Positions 34,094 through 42,159 of a stretch of 64,000 bases of DNA are shown here, piece by piece. The position numbers and the translations under genes were made by a program. The notes under the pieces were generated by a model. The model was not told the origin of the DNA. It saw nothing but the letters and a program-made list of their open reading frames with translations, and searched no databases. The DNA is taken from NCBI RefSeq assembly GCF_042652965.1, contig NZ_JBHSHL010000051.1, forward strand, positions 1 to 64,000, written 5' to 3'. Position 1 is the stretch's first letter. The number at the start of each line of letters is the position of its first letter. The stretch comes from Filifactor villosus (GTDB lineage: Bacteria > Bacillota > Clostridia > Peptostreptococcales > Filifactoraceae).

Positions 34094-35278
34094 GTGTCGA
34101 TAAAAGAGGTAAGATTAAGCAAAGAGGTGGAGGAAATCTCACAGCAGATCATTGAGTGGAGGAGACACTTCCACAGGAATCCCGAACTGAGCCTTAAGGA
34201 GTTCAAGACTTCGGCAAAGGTCAAAGCTTTGCTTGAAGAGTGGGGAGTCCCCTATCAGGGTGTAGGTCAGACAGGAGTGTTGGCAACGATAAAAGGAGGT
34301 TTGGGAGAGGGATCCACCATCTTGCTGCGCGCCGATATGGACGCTCTGGAACTCGATGACAAAACGCAGTGTTCCTACACCTCGCAGAATGAAGGAGTCA
34401 ACCATGCCTGCGGACACGACGGACACACGGCCTCTCTGTTGGGAGCGGTCAAGGTGTTAAAGGATAAGGAGTTCAAGGGGACGATAAAATTTGCCTTCCA
34501 AGCTGCCGAAGAGGTGGGTCTGGGAGCCAAGGAGTTTATCGACGGGGGACATCTTCAGGGAGTTGATCTTGCGTTCGGCATCCACCTTCATTCTCCGATG
34601 GAAGTCGGAAAAGTCATTGCGGCGGTAGGCCCCAGAAGCGCCTCCTGCGATATCTTCGAGATAGAGGTAAGCGGAGAGAGCGCCCATTGCTCCAAACCTC
34701 ACGAGGGAAGGGATGCTCTGATGGCAGGATCTCATATAGCGGTATCCTTGCAGAGCATCGTTTCAAGAAGGATCGATCCCTTGCATCCTGTCGTTATAGC
34801 CATCGGAGAAATGCATGCGGGAACCAAGTACAACATCGTGGCGGGCAAGGCCCTTCTCAAAGGCACCCTTCGCGCCTTCGAACCCAAGACGAGGGAGTTG
34901 GCCTTGGAGCAGATCGAACAGGTCGCACAGGACACCGCCAAGATCTACGGAACGACGGCGGAGTTTCGAAACTTTGCAGCCTCTCCCTCTCTGATTAACA
35001 AGGAGAAGGAAGTCGAACTCGCTAAGAAGGTCCTTATGAATATCGTAGGAGAAGACAATATCGTGGAGCACATGCCCGCCTCCTTGGGCGGAGAAGACTT
35101 CGCAGACTTTTTGGAATACGTGCCGGGACTGTTCCTGCACGTGGGCACGAGAAACCTCGAGGATGAGGGGACGTGGTATCCTCATCATCACGAGAGATTT
35201 GATATTGATGAACGCGCATTGCCGATAGCAACACAGATCCATGTGGATACGGCACTTGCGTTTTTGGCACAGGAATAA
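34094..35278 (+). CDS. M20 family amidohydrolase/aminoacylase
   Basis: The 394-residue zinc hydrolase cleaves N-acyl amino acids or related amides. Metal and catalytic motifs are LLRADMDALEL, ACGHDGHTA, a catalytic EE in QAAEEVG, HLHSPMEVG and the late GGEDFADF. The lid/dimerisation domain with HCSKPHEGRDA lies mid-protein. The start is GTG 34094 behind AAGGAGGAG; an open frame up to 33992 lacks a ribosome site. It is followed after 27 bases by metQ, so the pair may import and hydrolyse an N-acyl or modified methionine. That link is inference. Confidence 0.9.
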   Translation: MSIKEVRLSKEVEEISQQIIEWRRHFHRNPELSLKEFKTSAKVKALLEEWGVPYQGVGQTGVLATIKGGLGEGSTILLRADMDALELDDKTQCSYTSQNEGVNHACGHDGHTASLLGAVKVLKDKEFKGTIKFAFQAAEEVGLGAKEFIDGGHLQGVDLAFGIHLHSPMEVGKVIAAVGPRSASCDIFEIEVSGESAHCSKPHEGRDALMAGSHIAVSLQSIVSRRIDPLHPVVIAIGEMHAGTKYNIVAGKALLKGTLRAFEPKTRELALEQIEQVAQDTAKIYGTTAEFRNFAASPSLINKEKEVELAKKVLMNIVGEDNIVEHMPASLGGEDFADFLEYVPGLFLHVGTRNLEDEGTWYPHHHERFDIDERALPIATQIHVDTALAFLAQE

Positions 35279-35305
35279 ATTGTAATGTAAACGGAGGAGA
35301 AAGAA

Positions 35306-36187
35306 ATGAAAAAACTATTTACACTGGTATTGACAGGACTATTGGTAACGGGATTGTTCGCAGGTTGCGGAGCAAAACAGGAACAAACACAGGAGCAGAC
35401 TCCGGCGGAAACGACCGAAACTGCCGAAACACCTGCGGAAACGGTAACTTTGAAGGTCGGAGCAACTCCGATCCCTCATGAAGAATTGCTCAAGTTTGTT
35501 GCTCCGAAGTTGGAAGAACAGGGGATCAAACTGGAAGTAGTTACCTTCACCGACTATGTGCAGCCAAACGTAGCCTTGGCTGACGGACAGCTGGATGCGA
35601 ACTTCTTTCAACACGTTCCCTACCTCGACAGCTATAATGCAAGCAACCAAACGAACTTGGTCTCCGCAGGCAACATCCATGTGGAGCCCCTTGCCCTATA
35701 CTCTCAGAAGGTAAAATCCGTATCCGAACTCGCAGCGGGAGCGACCGTTGCCATCCCCAACGACCCTACAAACTGCGGTCGTGCCTTGATTCTGCTTCAA
35801 GCTAAGGGTATCATCAAACTGTCCGAGACGGCAGGTCTTGAGGCAACGGAAAAAGACGTGGTTGAAAACCCGTCCAACCTTGTATTCAAACCGGTAGAAG
35901 CGGCTCAATTGCCCAGAATTTTGGCGGAAGTCGATGCAGCGGTTATCAACGGAAACTATGCGATCGAATCCGGTCTTGTTCCGACTAACGATGCCCTTCT
36001 GCTAAAAGACGGCGAGGAAGACAGAGTAATCGAAGGAGCCGAGTCTCCCTATGCAAACATCATTACGGTAAGAGAGGGAGAAGAAAACAACGAGAACATC
36101 AAAAAGTTGGTAGAAACTCTTCAAAGTGAAGAAGTCAAGAAGTTTATCGAAGAAAAATACAACGGCGGTGTCGTTCCTGCATTCTAA
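35306..36187 (+). CDS. metQ: MetQ/NlpA-type substrate-binding lipoprotein
   Basis: The 293-residue lipoprotein captures methionine for an ABC importer. The lipobox LFAGC puts the lipidated Cys at position 21, followed by a T/E-rich linker. The binding domain has LKVGATPIPHEELLKF, the family's EVVTFTDYVQPNVALADGQLDANFFQH and a C-terminal NIITVREGEENNENIKKL. No ATPase or permease gene (metN, metI) lies next to it. The T-box upstream and the M20 gene share the transcript. The substrate could be D-methionine or another amino acid. Confidence 0.88.
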   Translation: MKKLFTLVLTGLLVTGLFAGCGAKQEQTQEQTPAETTETAETPAETVTLKVGATPIPHEELLKFVAPKLEEQGIKLEVVTFTDYVQPNVALADGQLDANFFQHVPYLDSYNASNQTNLVSAGNIHVEPLALYSQKVKSVSELAAGATVAIPNDPTNCGRALILLQAKGIIKLSETAGLEATEKDVVENPSNLVFKPVEAAQLPRILAEVDAAVINGNYAIESGLVPTNDALLLKDGEEDRVIEGAESPYANIITVREGEENNENIKKLVETLQSEEVKKFIEEKYNGGVVPAF

Positions 36188-36192
36188 AGGAC

Positions 36193-36298
36193 AAAGGGCG
36201 GCGTGATCCGGTGCAAACGCCGGTGGTGTATAAGCTCTGAAAATAATTTAAGTGTAAGAAGAGCTGGCCCTGTCAGTATCCGAAAACTGATAAAAAAG
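36193..36298 (+). ncRNA. Structured 3' region: three-way junction plus hairpin, unknown
   Basis: AGGGC (36195-36199) can pair with GCCCT (36267-36271) around two hairpins, CGGCGT/ACGCCG (36199-36222) and AGCTCT/AGAGCT (36233-36265). A hairpin TCAGT/ACTGA follows at 36273-36290. CTGTC at 36270 could instead pair with GACAG at 36298-36302 of the terminator. The layout resembles an aptamer plus expression platform, but I recognise no known class. Confidence 0.4.
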
Positions 36299-36340
36299 AC
36301 AGAGAGTTTCCCGGAAGAAGCGGGAGACCTCTGTTTTTTT
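36298..36340 (+). terminator. Intrinsic terminator after metQ and structured RNA
   Basis: ACAGAG with TCCCG pairs with CGGGA and CTCTGT, followed by seven T residues ending at 36340. Confidence 0.85.
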
Positions 36341-36366
36341 GTCGCTATATTGATTAGGATCATTAC

Positions 36367-36540
36367 AATACTATTATTCATTTGAACTATGGATATCACC
36401 GATTTATACTCTGTAAGCGATAAGAGGAATTTGTGTGGCTCCAAGGTGTGGAGATATCTATCTTGTGACTGGGGAAAACAGTTTTATCTTCTATGGGTCA
36501 AAGATCGTTGATATCCGCAACTCAAGGAATAATAGTATCA
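36367..36540. repeat. Compound family A element, two facing halves
   Basis: It starts ATACTATTATTCATTTGAAC and ends CAAGGAATAATAGTATCA. Both ends are of the same (GATATCC-side) terminus type, so it looks like two A halves head to head. Confidence 0.65.
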
Positions 36541-36653
36541 AAACTGTAGAATTTGAACGTTTGTCCTACCAAGTTCATCCCCGGGCTACTTCGCCTCTCG
36601 TCCAGTGCTTATAGCCTTCTTTTCTCCAAGATAATCAAAATTTAGGCCTATGT

Positions 36654-36682
36654 TTGTTTCACAAATAACATATTTGTGATAA
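36654..36682 (+). promoter_or_regulatory. Promoter of pepP-efp with a palindrome between the boxes
   Basis: TTGTTT (36654-36659) and TGATAA (36677-36682) are 17 bases apart. TCACAAATA (36659-36667) is perfectly inverted as TATTTGTGA (36671-36679) with three bases between, so an operator would cover the promoter. Confidence 0.55.
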
Positions 36683-36723
36683 AATAAAAGCGTAAATTCT
36701 AAAATGAAATGAGGAGGTTGGAT

Positions 36724-37785
36724 ATGGAACGAATCAAGAAGTTGAGAGAGTATATGAGTAAGAATAATCTCGATGCCGTCTGGATCACGAAATCGGAGAA
36801 TATGAGATATTACGCAGGTTTTACAGGCACAGAAGGCTCTGCGCTCGTAACGGAGAAAGAGTGTTTCTTTTTTGCGGACTTTCGTTATACGAAACAGGCA
36901 ACTGCACAGTGCGTAGGTTATGAGATCAAGACGATATCTTTTGATAAACCGGTATATGATTATCTCAAAGAACTGGCAGTCGGGCAAGTGGGTTTTGAAG
37001 ATGAGGCGATGAGTGTATCTCAATACAAACAGTTGATCAGGGTTGTCGATGAGAACAGACTTCACGGCTTGAAAAATGCACTCACCTTGCTAAGAGCAAT
37101 CAAGTTTGAAGACGAGATTGAGCTGATCAGACAGGCGGCCGCCATTGCGGACAAGGGCTTTGAATATGTGCTCGGTATCGTCAAACCGGGAATGACGGAG
37201 AAAGAGTTGGCCTTGGAGCTGGAGTTTTTTATGAGACGACAAGGAGCTTCGGGACTTTCCTTCGATACCATTGTCGCATCCGGAATTCGTTCCAGTATGC
37301 CGCACGGGGTCGCAAGCGACAAGGTAATAGAAGCAAACGACCTTCTGACCTTGGACTTCGGTTGCATCTACAAAGGATACTGCTCCGACATGACGAGGAC
37401 CTTCGTCGTAGGAAAGGCAAGCGAGAGACAAAGAGAACTCTACCACATCGTCTTGGATGCACAGTTGCAGGTGCTTGAAGGCATCAAACCGGGAGCGTCT
37501 TGCAGGGAATTGGATGCAATCTCAAGGAAGGTCATCGGAGAAGCGGGATATGCGGACTTTTACGGCCACGGTCTGGGCCATGGAGTCGGAGTCGAGGTAC
37601 ATGAACTGCCCATCCTGAATCCGAAGTCCGATTTTATCTTAGAGAAGAATATGATTATTACCGATGAGCCGGGAATCTACCTTCCCGATTTCGGAGGTGT
37701 AAGGATCGAAGACTTGATTTTGGTAACCGAGAACGGATACGAACTCCTCTCTCGATCGCCGAAAGAGTTTATAGAAATTAATTAA
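36724..37785 (+). CDS. pepP: Xaa-Pro aminopeptidase, M24B
   Basis: The 353-residue metallopeptidase removes residues ahead of proline. It has an N-terminal creatinase-like domain (MRYYAGFTGTEGSALVTEKE) and a C-terminal pita-bread domain. The five metal ligands are visible in LTLDFGCIYKGYCSDMTRTF (two D), GHGLGHGVG (H), TDEPGIYL (E) and RIEDL (E). ATG 36724 follows GAGGAGG. The EF-P gene starts 14 bases later, a conserved pair in Firmicutes: PepP handles proline peptides and EF-P relieves proline stalling. Confidence 0.93.
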   Translation: MERIKKLREYMSKNNLDAVWITKSENMRYYAGFTGTEGSALVTEKECFFFADFRYTKQATAQCVGYEIKTISFDKPVYDYLKELAVGQVGFEDEAMSVSQYKQLIRVVDENRLHGLKNALTLLRAIKFEDEIELIRQAAAIADKGFEYVLGIVKPGMTEKELALELEFFMRRQGASGLSFDTIVASGIRSSMPHGVASDKVIEANDLLTLDFGCIYKGYCSDMTRTFVVGKASERQRELYHIVLDAQLQVLEGIKPGASCRELDAISRKVIGEAGYADFYGHGLGHGVGVEVHELPILNPKSDFILEKNMIITDEPGIYLPDFGGVRIEDLILVTENGYELLSRSPKEFIEIN

Positions 37786-37799
37786 TTGGAGGGGAATCA

Positions 37800-38357
37800 A
37801 TGATTTCAGCAGGAGAATTTAGAAAAGGTATCACGTTTGAAATGGATGGACAGCCTTATTTGGTCGTGGACTTCCAACACGTTAAACCGGGAAAAGGAGC
37901 GGCCTTCGTACGTACCAAATACAGAAACTTGGTGACGGGAGTGCTCAGAGAAGAGACCTTCAACCCCAACGACAAATATCCGCCGGCACCGATTGAGACC
38001 AGAGAGATGGAGTATCTCTACAATGACGGAGAACTCTACTACTTTATGGATCAGGAGACCTATGAGCAGATCCCTTTGAACTACGAACAGGTGGAAGATG
38101 CCATTCGTTATCTCAAAGAAAACGATAAGGTCGTCATCCGTTTTTACAAAGGAAATGCCTTCCAGGTGGATGCACCCAATTTTGTGGAACTGACCGTGAC
38201 CGAAACGGAACCGGGAGTAAAAGGAGATACAGCGACCAACGTTACCAAAAACGCAGTCGTTGAAACCGGAGCGACAGTACAAGTGCCCATGTTTATTAAC
38301 GAAGGCGATAAAATTAAGATTGATACACGTTCGGGAGAATATCTTTCTCGTGTATAA
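37800..38357 (+). CDS. efp: Elongation factor P
   Basis: The 185-residue translation factor rescues ribosomes stalled at polyproline. The three beta-barrel domains are intact. The loop HVKPGKGAAFVRTK carries K32, the position that is modified in many species, and the C-terminus ends GEYLSRV as usual. ATG 37800 follows GGAGGGG. No modification genes (epmA, epmB or similar) are near. Confidence 0.96.
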   Translation: MISAGEFRKGITFEMDGQPYLVVDFQHVKPGKGAAFVRTKYRNLVTGVLREETFNPNDKYPPAPIETREMEYLYNDGELYYFMDQETYEQIPLNYEQVEDAIRYLKENDKVVIRFYKGNAFQVDAPNFVELTVTETEPGVKGDTATNVTKNAVVETGATVQVPMFINEGDKIKIDTRSGEYLSRV

Positions 38358-38441
38358 GTTGAAGTTTTATGATATGATAAATAAGGGTATATACCAAAAG
38401 GGTTTTTTTGATATTGGAAGCATATAAAAGGAGAGATGAGC

Positions 38442-38810
38442 ATGGAATATTTGTATGAGAGAGTTGCTTATTTAAGGGGTCTGTGCGACGGCATGGATAT
38501 TTCAAGTGACAGCAAAGAGGGAAGACTTTTGATGGAGATCATCAACGTGCTCGGGGAATTCTCCGATGCGATGGTCGATTTGGAAGAAGAACAGTTGGAG
38601 CTTGGCGAGTATGTAGAATCCATCGATGAGGATCTGTCCGACTTGGAAGCGGACTTCTACGACCTTGACGAGGAAGACTGGGACTACGATGATGAGGACT
38701 GGGATGATGAAGAATGGGAACTGTGTGATGACGATTGGGACGATGAAGGTGTACACGTTTGTTCCTGCGGAAAAAATCACGCAGAAGAGGATGGCGACTT
38801 GGAAGGTTAG
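38442..38810 (+). CDS. Acidic protein, CD1247 N-terminal-like, with a Cys-His tail
   Basis: The 122-residue protein starts MEYLYERVAYLRGLCDGMDI, a conserved opening in Clostridia (CD1247 N-terminal-type). A helical pair and a coiled region (LVDLEEEQLELGEYV-like) lead into a very acidic D/W-rich stretch (YDDEDWDDEEWELCDDDWDDE) and CSCGKNH near the end, which could bind zinc. ATG 38442 is eight bases after AAAGGAG; the ATG at 38436 is too close. It is usually found beside efp. Function is unknown. Confidence 0.75.
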   Translation: MEYLYERVAYLRGLCDGMDISSDSKEGRLLMEIINVLGEFSDAMVDLEEEQLELGEYVESIDEDLSDLEADFYDLDEEDWDYDDEDWDDEEWELCDDDWDDEGVHVCSCGKNHAEEDGDLEG

Positions 38811-38832
38811 TTAAAAGAAGGTCAAACAGTCC

Positions 38833-38906
38833 CTCTGCATAAGGGCGGAGGAACGGAGTTTTGACATGACAGGACCGGACAGAAAGCGTCCTCCGCATAG
38901 CAGAGT
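38833..38906 (+). repeat. Long imperfect inverted repeat downstream of the acidic gene
   Basis: CTCTGC and GCGGAGGA (38836-38855) pair with TCCTCCGC and GCAGAG (38890-38907) around a ~35-base loop, forming a stem of 14 pairs with one asymmetric bulge. Confidence 0.5.
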
Positions 38907-38963
38907 ATGGCAGGAGGGGAGGCCCCGTCTTGCCGTATTGAGAGATTTACAATATCACTTAGG

Positions 38964-39081
38964 CAAAGGGAAACCCATGTTACATCGGTTTCCCTTTGTG
39001 ATAAACAGAGGAGGAAAGGCTTATACAGCCTTTTTTGATAATCATACAAACACTCTTATCGTTCTTTGTGTGATTATCAAA
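38964..39081 (+). promoter_or_regulatory. Structured leader of the RNase III gene: three hairpins
   Basis: CAAAGGGAAACC (38964-38975) pairs perfectly with GGTTTCCCTTTG (38987-38998). AAAGGC/GCCTTT at 39015-39033 is followed by T residues. TTTGATAATCA (39034-39044) pairs with TGATTATCAAA (39071-39081), ending just before the GAGAGGAAGG ribosome site. Such helices are candidate RNase III cleavage sites. Confidence 0.6.
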
Positions 39082-39096
39082 GAGAGGAAGGACGAG

Positions 39097-39789
39097 ATGA
39101 GATCATTACAGGAATTTCAAAAAAAAATAGGATATTCGTTTCAAAATGAAAAACTCTTGAAGGAAGCGTTGACCCACACATCCTACATCAACGAAAACAG
39201 ACGAAAAAAACTCAAACCCAACGAGAGACTTGAGTTTTTGGGAGACAGTATTTTGGGAGTGGTAGTGAGCACCTATCTGTTCAAAAATCGAATCGATCTG
39301 CCGGAAGGAGAACTCTCGAAGATAAGGGCAGCGATCGTCTGTGAAGAGTCCCTCCATCAGGTGGCCGAAAAGATCGATGTCGGGATTTACCTCTATATGG
39401 GCAAGGGCGAGGAGATGACGGGAGGAAGACAGAGAAGCTCGATCCTCGCCGATGTGATCGAGGCAGTGATTGCAGCAATTTATCTGGACGGAGGAATGAA
39501 GGCTGCGAGGGAGTTTATCTTTGCACAGATGCAAGACATCATCGATAATGCAACGAGGGGAAACCTTGACAAGGACTACAAGACCCAACTCCAGGAACTG
39601 ATCCAGAGGCAGCCGGGCAAGACCTTGGAATATCGTCTGATCGGCGAAAAGGGACCCGATCACTGCAAATTCTTTACAGTAGAACTTTTGGTCGACGGCA
39701 AGCAGGCGGGTGTCGGCGAAGGTCGCAGCAAGAAAGAGGCTGAGAAACAGGCGGCAAAGGCGACCTTGGAGAGAATGAATGAACAGTAG
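39097..39789 (+). CDS. rnc: Ribonuclease III
   Basis: The 230-residue double-strand RNA endonuclease matures rRNA and degrades structured RNA. The catalytic domain has the signature NERLEFLGDSILG with E and D ligands and ADVIEAVIAAIYLDGG. The C-terminal dsRNA-binding domain ends GEGRSKKEAEKQAAKATLERM. ATG 39097 has GAGAGGAAGG upstream. An in-frame extension to 38866 runs through leader hairpins and is rejected. It overlaps the radical SAM gene by 11 bases. Confidence 0.96.
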   Translation: MRSLQEFQKKIGYSFQNEKLLKEALTHTSYINENRRKKLKPNERLEFLGDSILGVVVSTYLFKNRIDLPEGELSKIRAAIVCEESLHQVAEKIDVGIYLYMGKGEEMTGGRQRSSILADVIEAVIAAIYLDGGMKAAREFIFAQMQDIIDNATRGNLDKDYKTQLQELIQRQPGKTLEYRLIGEKGPDHCKFFTVELLVDGKQAGVGEGRSKKEAEKQAAKATLERMNEQ

Positions 39790-40882
39790 GATCACGATAC
39801 CGATCTTCGTGCCTCATAAGGGCTGTCCCAACGACTGCTATTTTTGCAATCAGAGGAGGATCACAGGTTTTGTTGAGGAGATGACCCCGGAGAGGGCAAG
39901 AAGAATCATAGAGGAGTATCTGGGTTTTTCGGGAGATAACAGACGTTTTGAGATTGCCTTCTTCGGAGGGAGTTTTACCGCCATTCCCAAGGAGAAGAGG
40001 AGGGCCCTGCTTGAGGTAGCCAAGGAGTATATTGACGGACATCGTAGGATCGACTATGCACATATTTCGACCAGACCCGACTGTATCGATGATGAGATCT
40101 TGGATGAACTGGACGCCTACGGGGTAAGGGTCATTGAACTGGGGGTCCAGTCCTTGGATGAAGAAGTGTTGAAGCAGAGCAATCGGGGGCATGATACGAT
40201 TTGTGTCTATCGGTCCGTCCGCAAGATTCGGGAGAGGGGTTTTTTGCTTGGACTTCAGATGATGACGGGCTTGAAGGCGGACACCGCAGAGAAGTCTCTT
40301 GACACTGCACACAAGTTTGTCCTTTTGAGACCCGATATGGTTAGAATCTATCCTACCCTTGTCATTAGGGACACGGCGTTTGAACAGCAACTTCAAAGGG
40401 GAGAGTACCTCCCTTGGAGTTTGGAGGAGACAATCGATGTGGTCAAACGCTGTAAGGTTCTGTTCGAGCGAAGCGGAATAAGGGTAATGCGTATGGGGCT
40501 GCAACCCAGCGATACCGTGCAACTAGGTTCGTCCGTGGTGGACGGACCTTTTCATGCGGCCTTTGGAGAACTTGTCTATACGGCAATGTACCGCGATTTT
40601 TTGGAGAAGGTGCTTTTTTTCGACGGGAACGGAGAAAATGAGAGGGATGTAAGCGGGAGAAACCGAAATAAAGAAGGGTCTCCCTCATATACAATCACTG
40701 TCAACAGAAGAGAGATTTCAAAGTGGGTGGGAGAGAAGAGGTCGACCTGTGAATACTTTCGTTTGAAGTATGGGGTAGAGCTTCGTTTCAGACCTCACGA
40801 GGAGGAAGCTGTCATAATAGAAGAGAAGAAGTACCGTCCGGAGGAGGTCATCGAAGACCTCTATCGAAGTTATGCCCTGTAG
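39779..40882 (+). CDS. Radical SAM protein, Elp3-like family
   Basis: The 367-residue iron-sulfur enzyme has the 4Fe-4S motif CPNDCYFC (C-x3-C-x2-C, residues 16-23). FFGGSFTAIP and IELGVQSLDEEVL follow, and a TGLKADT loop, all typical of the Elp3-like radical SAM proteins that lie between rnc and smc in many Clostridia. No acetyltransferase domain is present, unlike true Elp3. The GNAT gene next door is separate. ATG 39779 lies within the rnc end. The substrate is unknown. Confidence 0.88.
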   Translation: MNSRITIPIFVPHKGCPNDCYFCNQRRITGFVEEMTPERARRIIEEYLGFSGDNRRFEIAFFGGSFTAIPKEKRRALLEVAKEYIDGHRRIDYAHISTRPDCIDDEILDELDAYGVRVIELGVQSLDEEVLKQSNRGHDTICVYRSVRKIRERGFLLGLQMMTGLKADTAEKSLDTAHKFVLLRPDMVRIYPTLVIRDTAFEQQLQRGEYLPWSLEETIDVVKRCKVLFERSGIRVMRMGLQPSDTVQLGSSVVDGPFHAAFGELVYTAMYRDFLEKVLFFDGNGENERDVSGRNRNKEGSPSYTITVNRREISKWVGEKRSTCEYFRLKYGVELRFRPHEEEAVIIEEKKYRPEEVIEDLYRSYAL

Positions 40883-40896
40883 GGAGGAGAGGAAGT

Positions 40897-41421
40897 ATGG
40901 AAACCTTGGAACTGAAACCGGCTACAGTGTCGGACGAAAAAGAGATCATGGACTTGCTGAAGGAAACGGCGACATGGCTCAAAGAGAAAGGTTCAAAACA
41001 GTGGAACGGGATCCTTGAAGGAAAGGATAACCATCACACCGATGTTGCGATAGCAAAAGGGAATGTTTTTGTCTTAGAGGAAGAACACAAGATCGCAGCG
41101 GTCATGATCCTCTACCCCGGTAAGACGGCGTGGGACACGGTGCTTTGGAAGGAGGAGGAAGAGATGGATGCCTTCTACCTCCATCGCTTGACCCTAAGTT
41201 TGGACAGGCGGGGAGAGAGACTTGCACATCGTTGTTTGCAGTGGGCGATTGAACATGCACGCAAAGAGGGCAAGAAGGCGGTCAGACTGGATTGTTTGAA
41301 GAAGATCCCCTACCTGAACCAACTCTATGCGGAAGCGGGGTTCAGCCGTTTGAGAACGGTCGAGGATTTCAACGCAAACGAACAGATCGCCGATTTCAAC
41401 CTGTACGAATACAGGGTGTAA
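40897..41421 (+). CDS. GNAT family N-acetyltransferase
   Basis: The 174-residue enzyme is of the acetyl-CoA-dependent GNAT fold. It has an N-terminal strand and helix (LKPATVSDEKEIMDLLKETATWLKEKGSKQW), a central strand DAFYLHRLTLSLDRRGERLAHRCLQWA (the acetyl-CoA loop is RRGERLA rather than the usual Q/RxxGxG/A) and a C-terminal YLNQLYAEAGF. ATG 40897 is behind GGGAGGAG, 14 bases after the radical SAM gene, so they are co-transcribed. The substrate is unknown. Confidence 0.8.
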   Translation: METLELKPATVSDEKEIMDLLKETATWLKEKGSKQWNGILEGKDNHHTDVAIAKGNVFVLEEEHKIAAVMILYPGKTAWDTVLWKEEEEMDAFYLHRLTLSLDRRGERLAHRCLQWAIEHARKEGKKAVRLDCLKKIPYLNQLYAEAGFSRLRTVEDFNANEQIADFNLYEYRV

Positions 41422-41510
41422 GAAGGTGTGAGGGTTTGCGTTATCGTACTGTTGTCCTATCTGGGAGTAGGGAATGGACATCAAAAAAATAATTGAAACG
41501 TTTGTGCCAT

Positions 41511-41707
41511 AATACTATTTGTCCGATCCAAGAGTGCAATTATCCGCTTTACGGATTGTACAAAGTTGTGGAGATATCGCATAGTTTAGTTTAATACTAC
41601 TATTCTTTTGAATAGTGGATATAAACAATCTGTGCCCCATAGAAGACAACATAGTTTTTCGTCATCGAAAAATAGATATATCCACACTTCTATTGAAAAA
41701 TAGTATA
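41511..41707. repeat. Family A elements: one partial, one complete inverted copy
   Basis: A partial element starts at ATACTATTTGTCCGATCC (41512). A fuller inverted copy runs from AATACTACTATTCTTTTGAA (41593) to CTATTGAAAAATAGTATAA (41707). Confidence 0.7.
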
Positions 41708-41752
41708 AGAAAACAGCGTAAAAGTACTTTTTATAGAAAGGGTATATTTATG

Positions 41753-41868
41753 AATACCGTTATCTATTAAACTTGTCCGGTCGTAAAGTTTGAATCCTAC
41801 GATTACTCAAAACGTTTCCGGCAAACCTATACTCTGTTTGCCGGACATTTTAAACGGAAAATGGTATA
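41753..41868. repeat. Family C element
   Basis: AATACCGTTATCTATTAAAC opens it and GGACATTTTAAACGGAAAAT closes it, matching the C ends at 53118 and 33853. The gap 41422-42159 contains no gene. Confidence 0.65.
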
Positions 41869-41983
41869 AAACCATTCGTTTCACAGCTTTCTCTTACCTG
41901 TAAATCAAGAAAGGAAGCATGGTGTAACCTTGTGCGGTATCTCCTTGTTTCTATAAAGCGCGACCATCGATATCAATGATGTA

Positions 41984-42129
41984 AGGGCAATACCGCACAA
42001 TTTGAAAAACCGGAATAAAATCAGCCTTATTATGAAGGGTGAAATGTTCGAAGATGTTGATAGGACAAACTTTCGTGTTTTATAAATCCGAAGAAAAATC
42101 GGAAATTTGTCTCTGTACAGTGTTCCCTG
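41984..42129. repeat. Family B element just upstream of smc
   Basis: It starts AGGGCAATACCGCACAATTT behind TA and ends CAGTGTTCCCT. The smc start lies about 30 bases beyond, so the element sits where the promoter would be. Confidence 0.8.
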
Positions 42130-42159
42130 AGGGATTTCTAGTGCAAAGGCAAGATAGAG

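Noticed and set aside
36193..36298. Known riboswitch (cobalamin, SAM, TPP) after metQ
   Set aside because: Conserved core motifs of those classes are absent. It is reported only as an unknown structured RNA.
38866..39096. 77-codon in-frame N-terminal extension of RNase III
   Set aside because: It crosses three strong hairpins and lacks family similarity, while a good ribosome site precedes ATG 39097.
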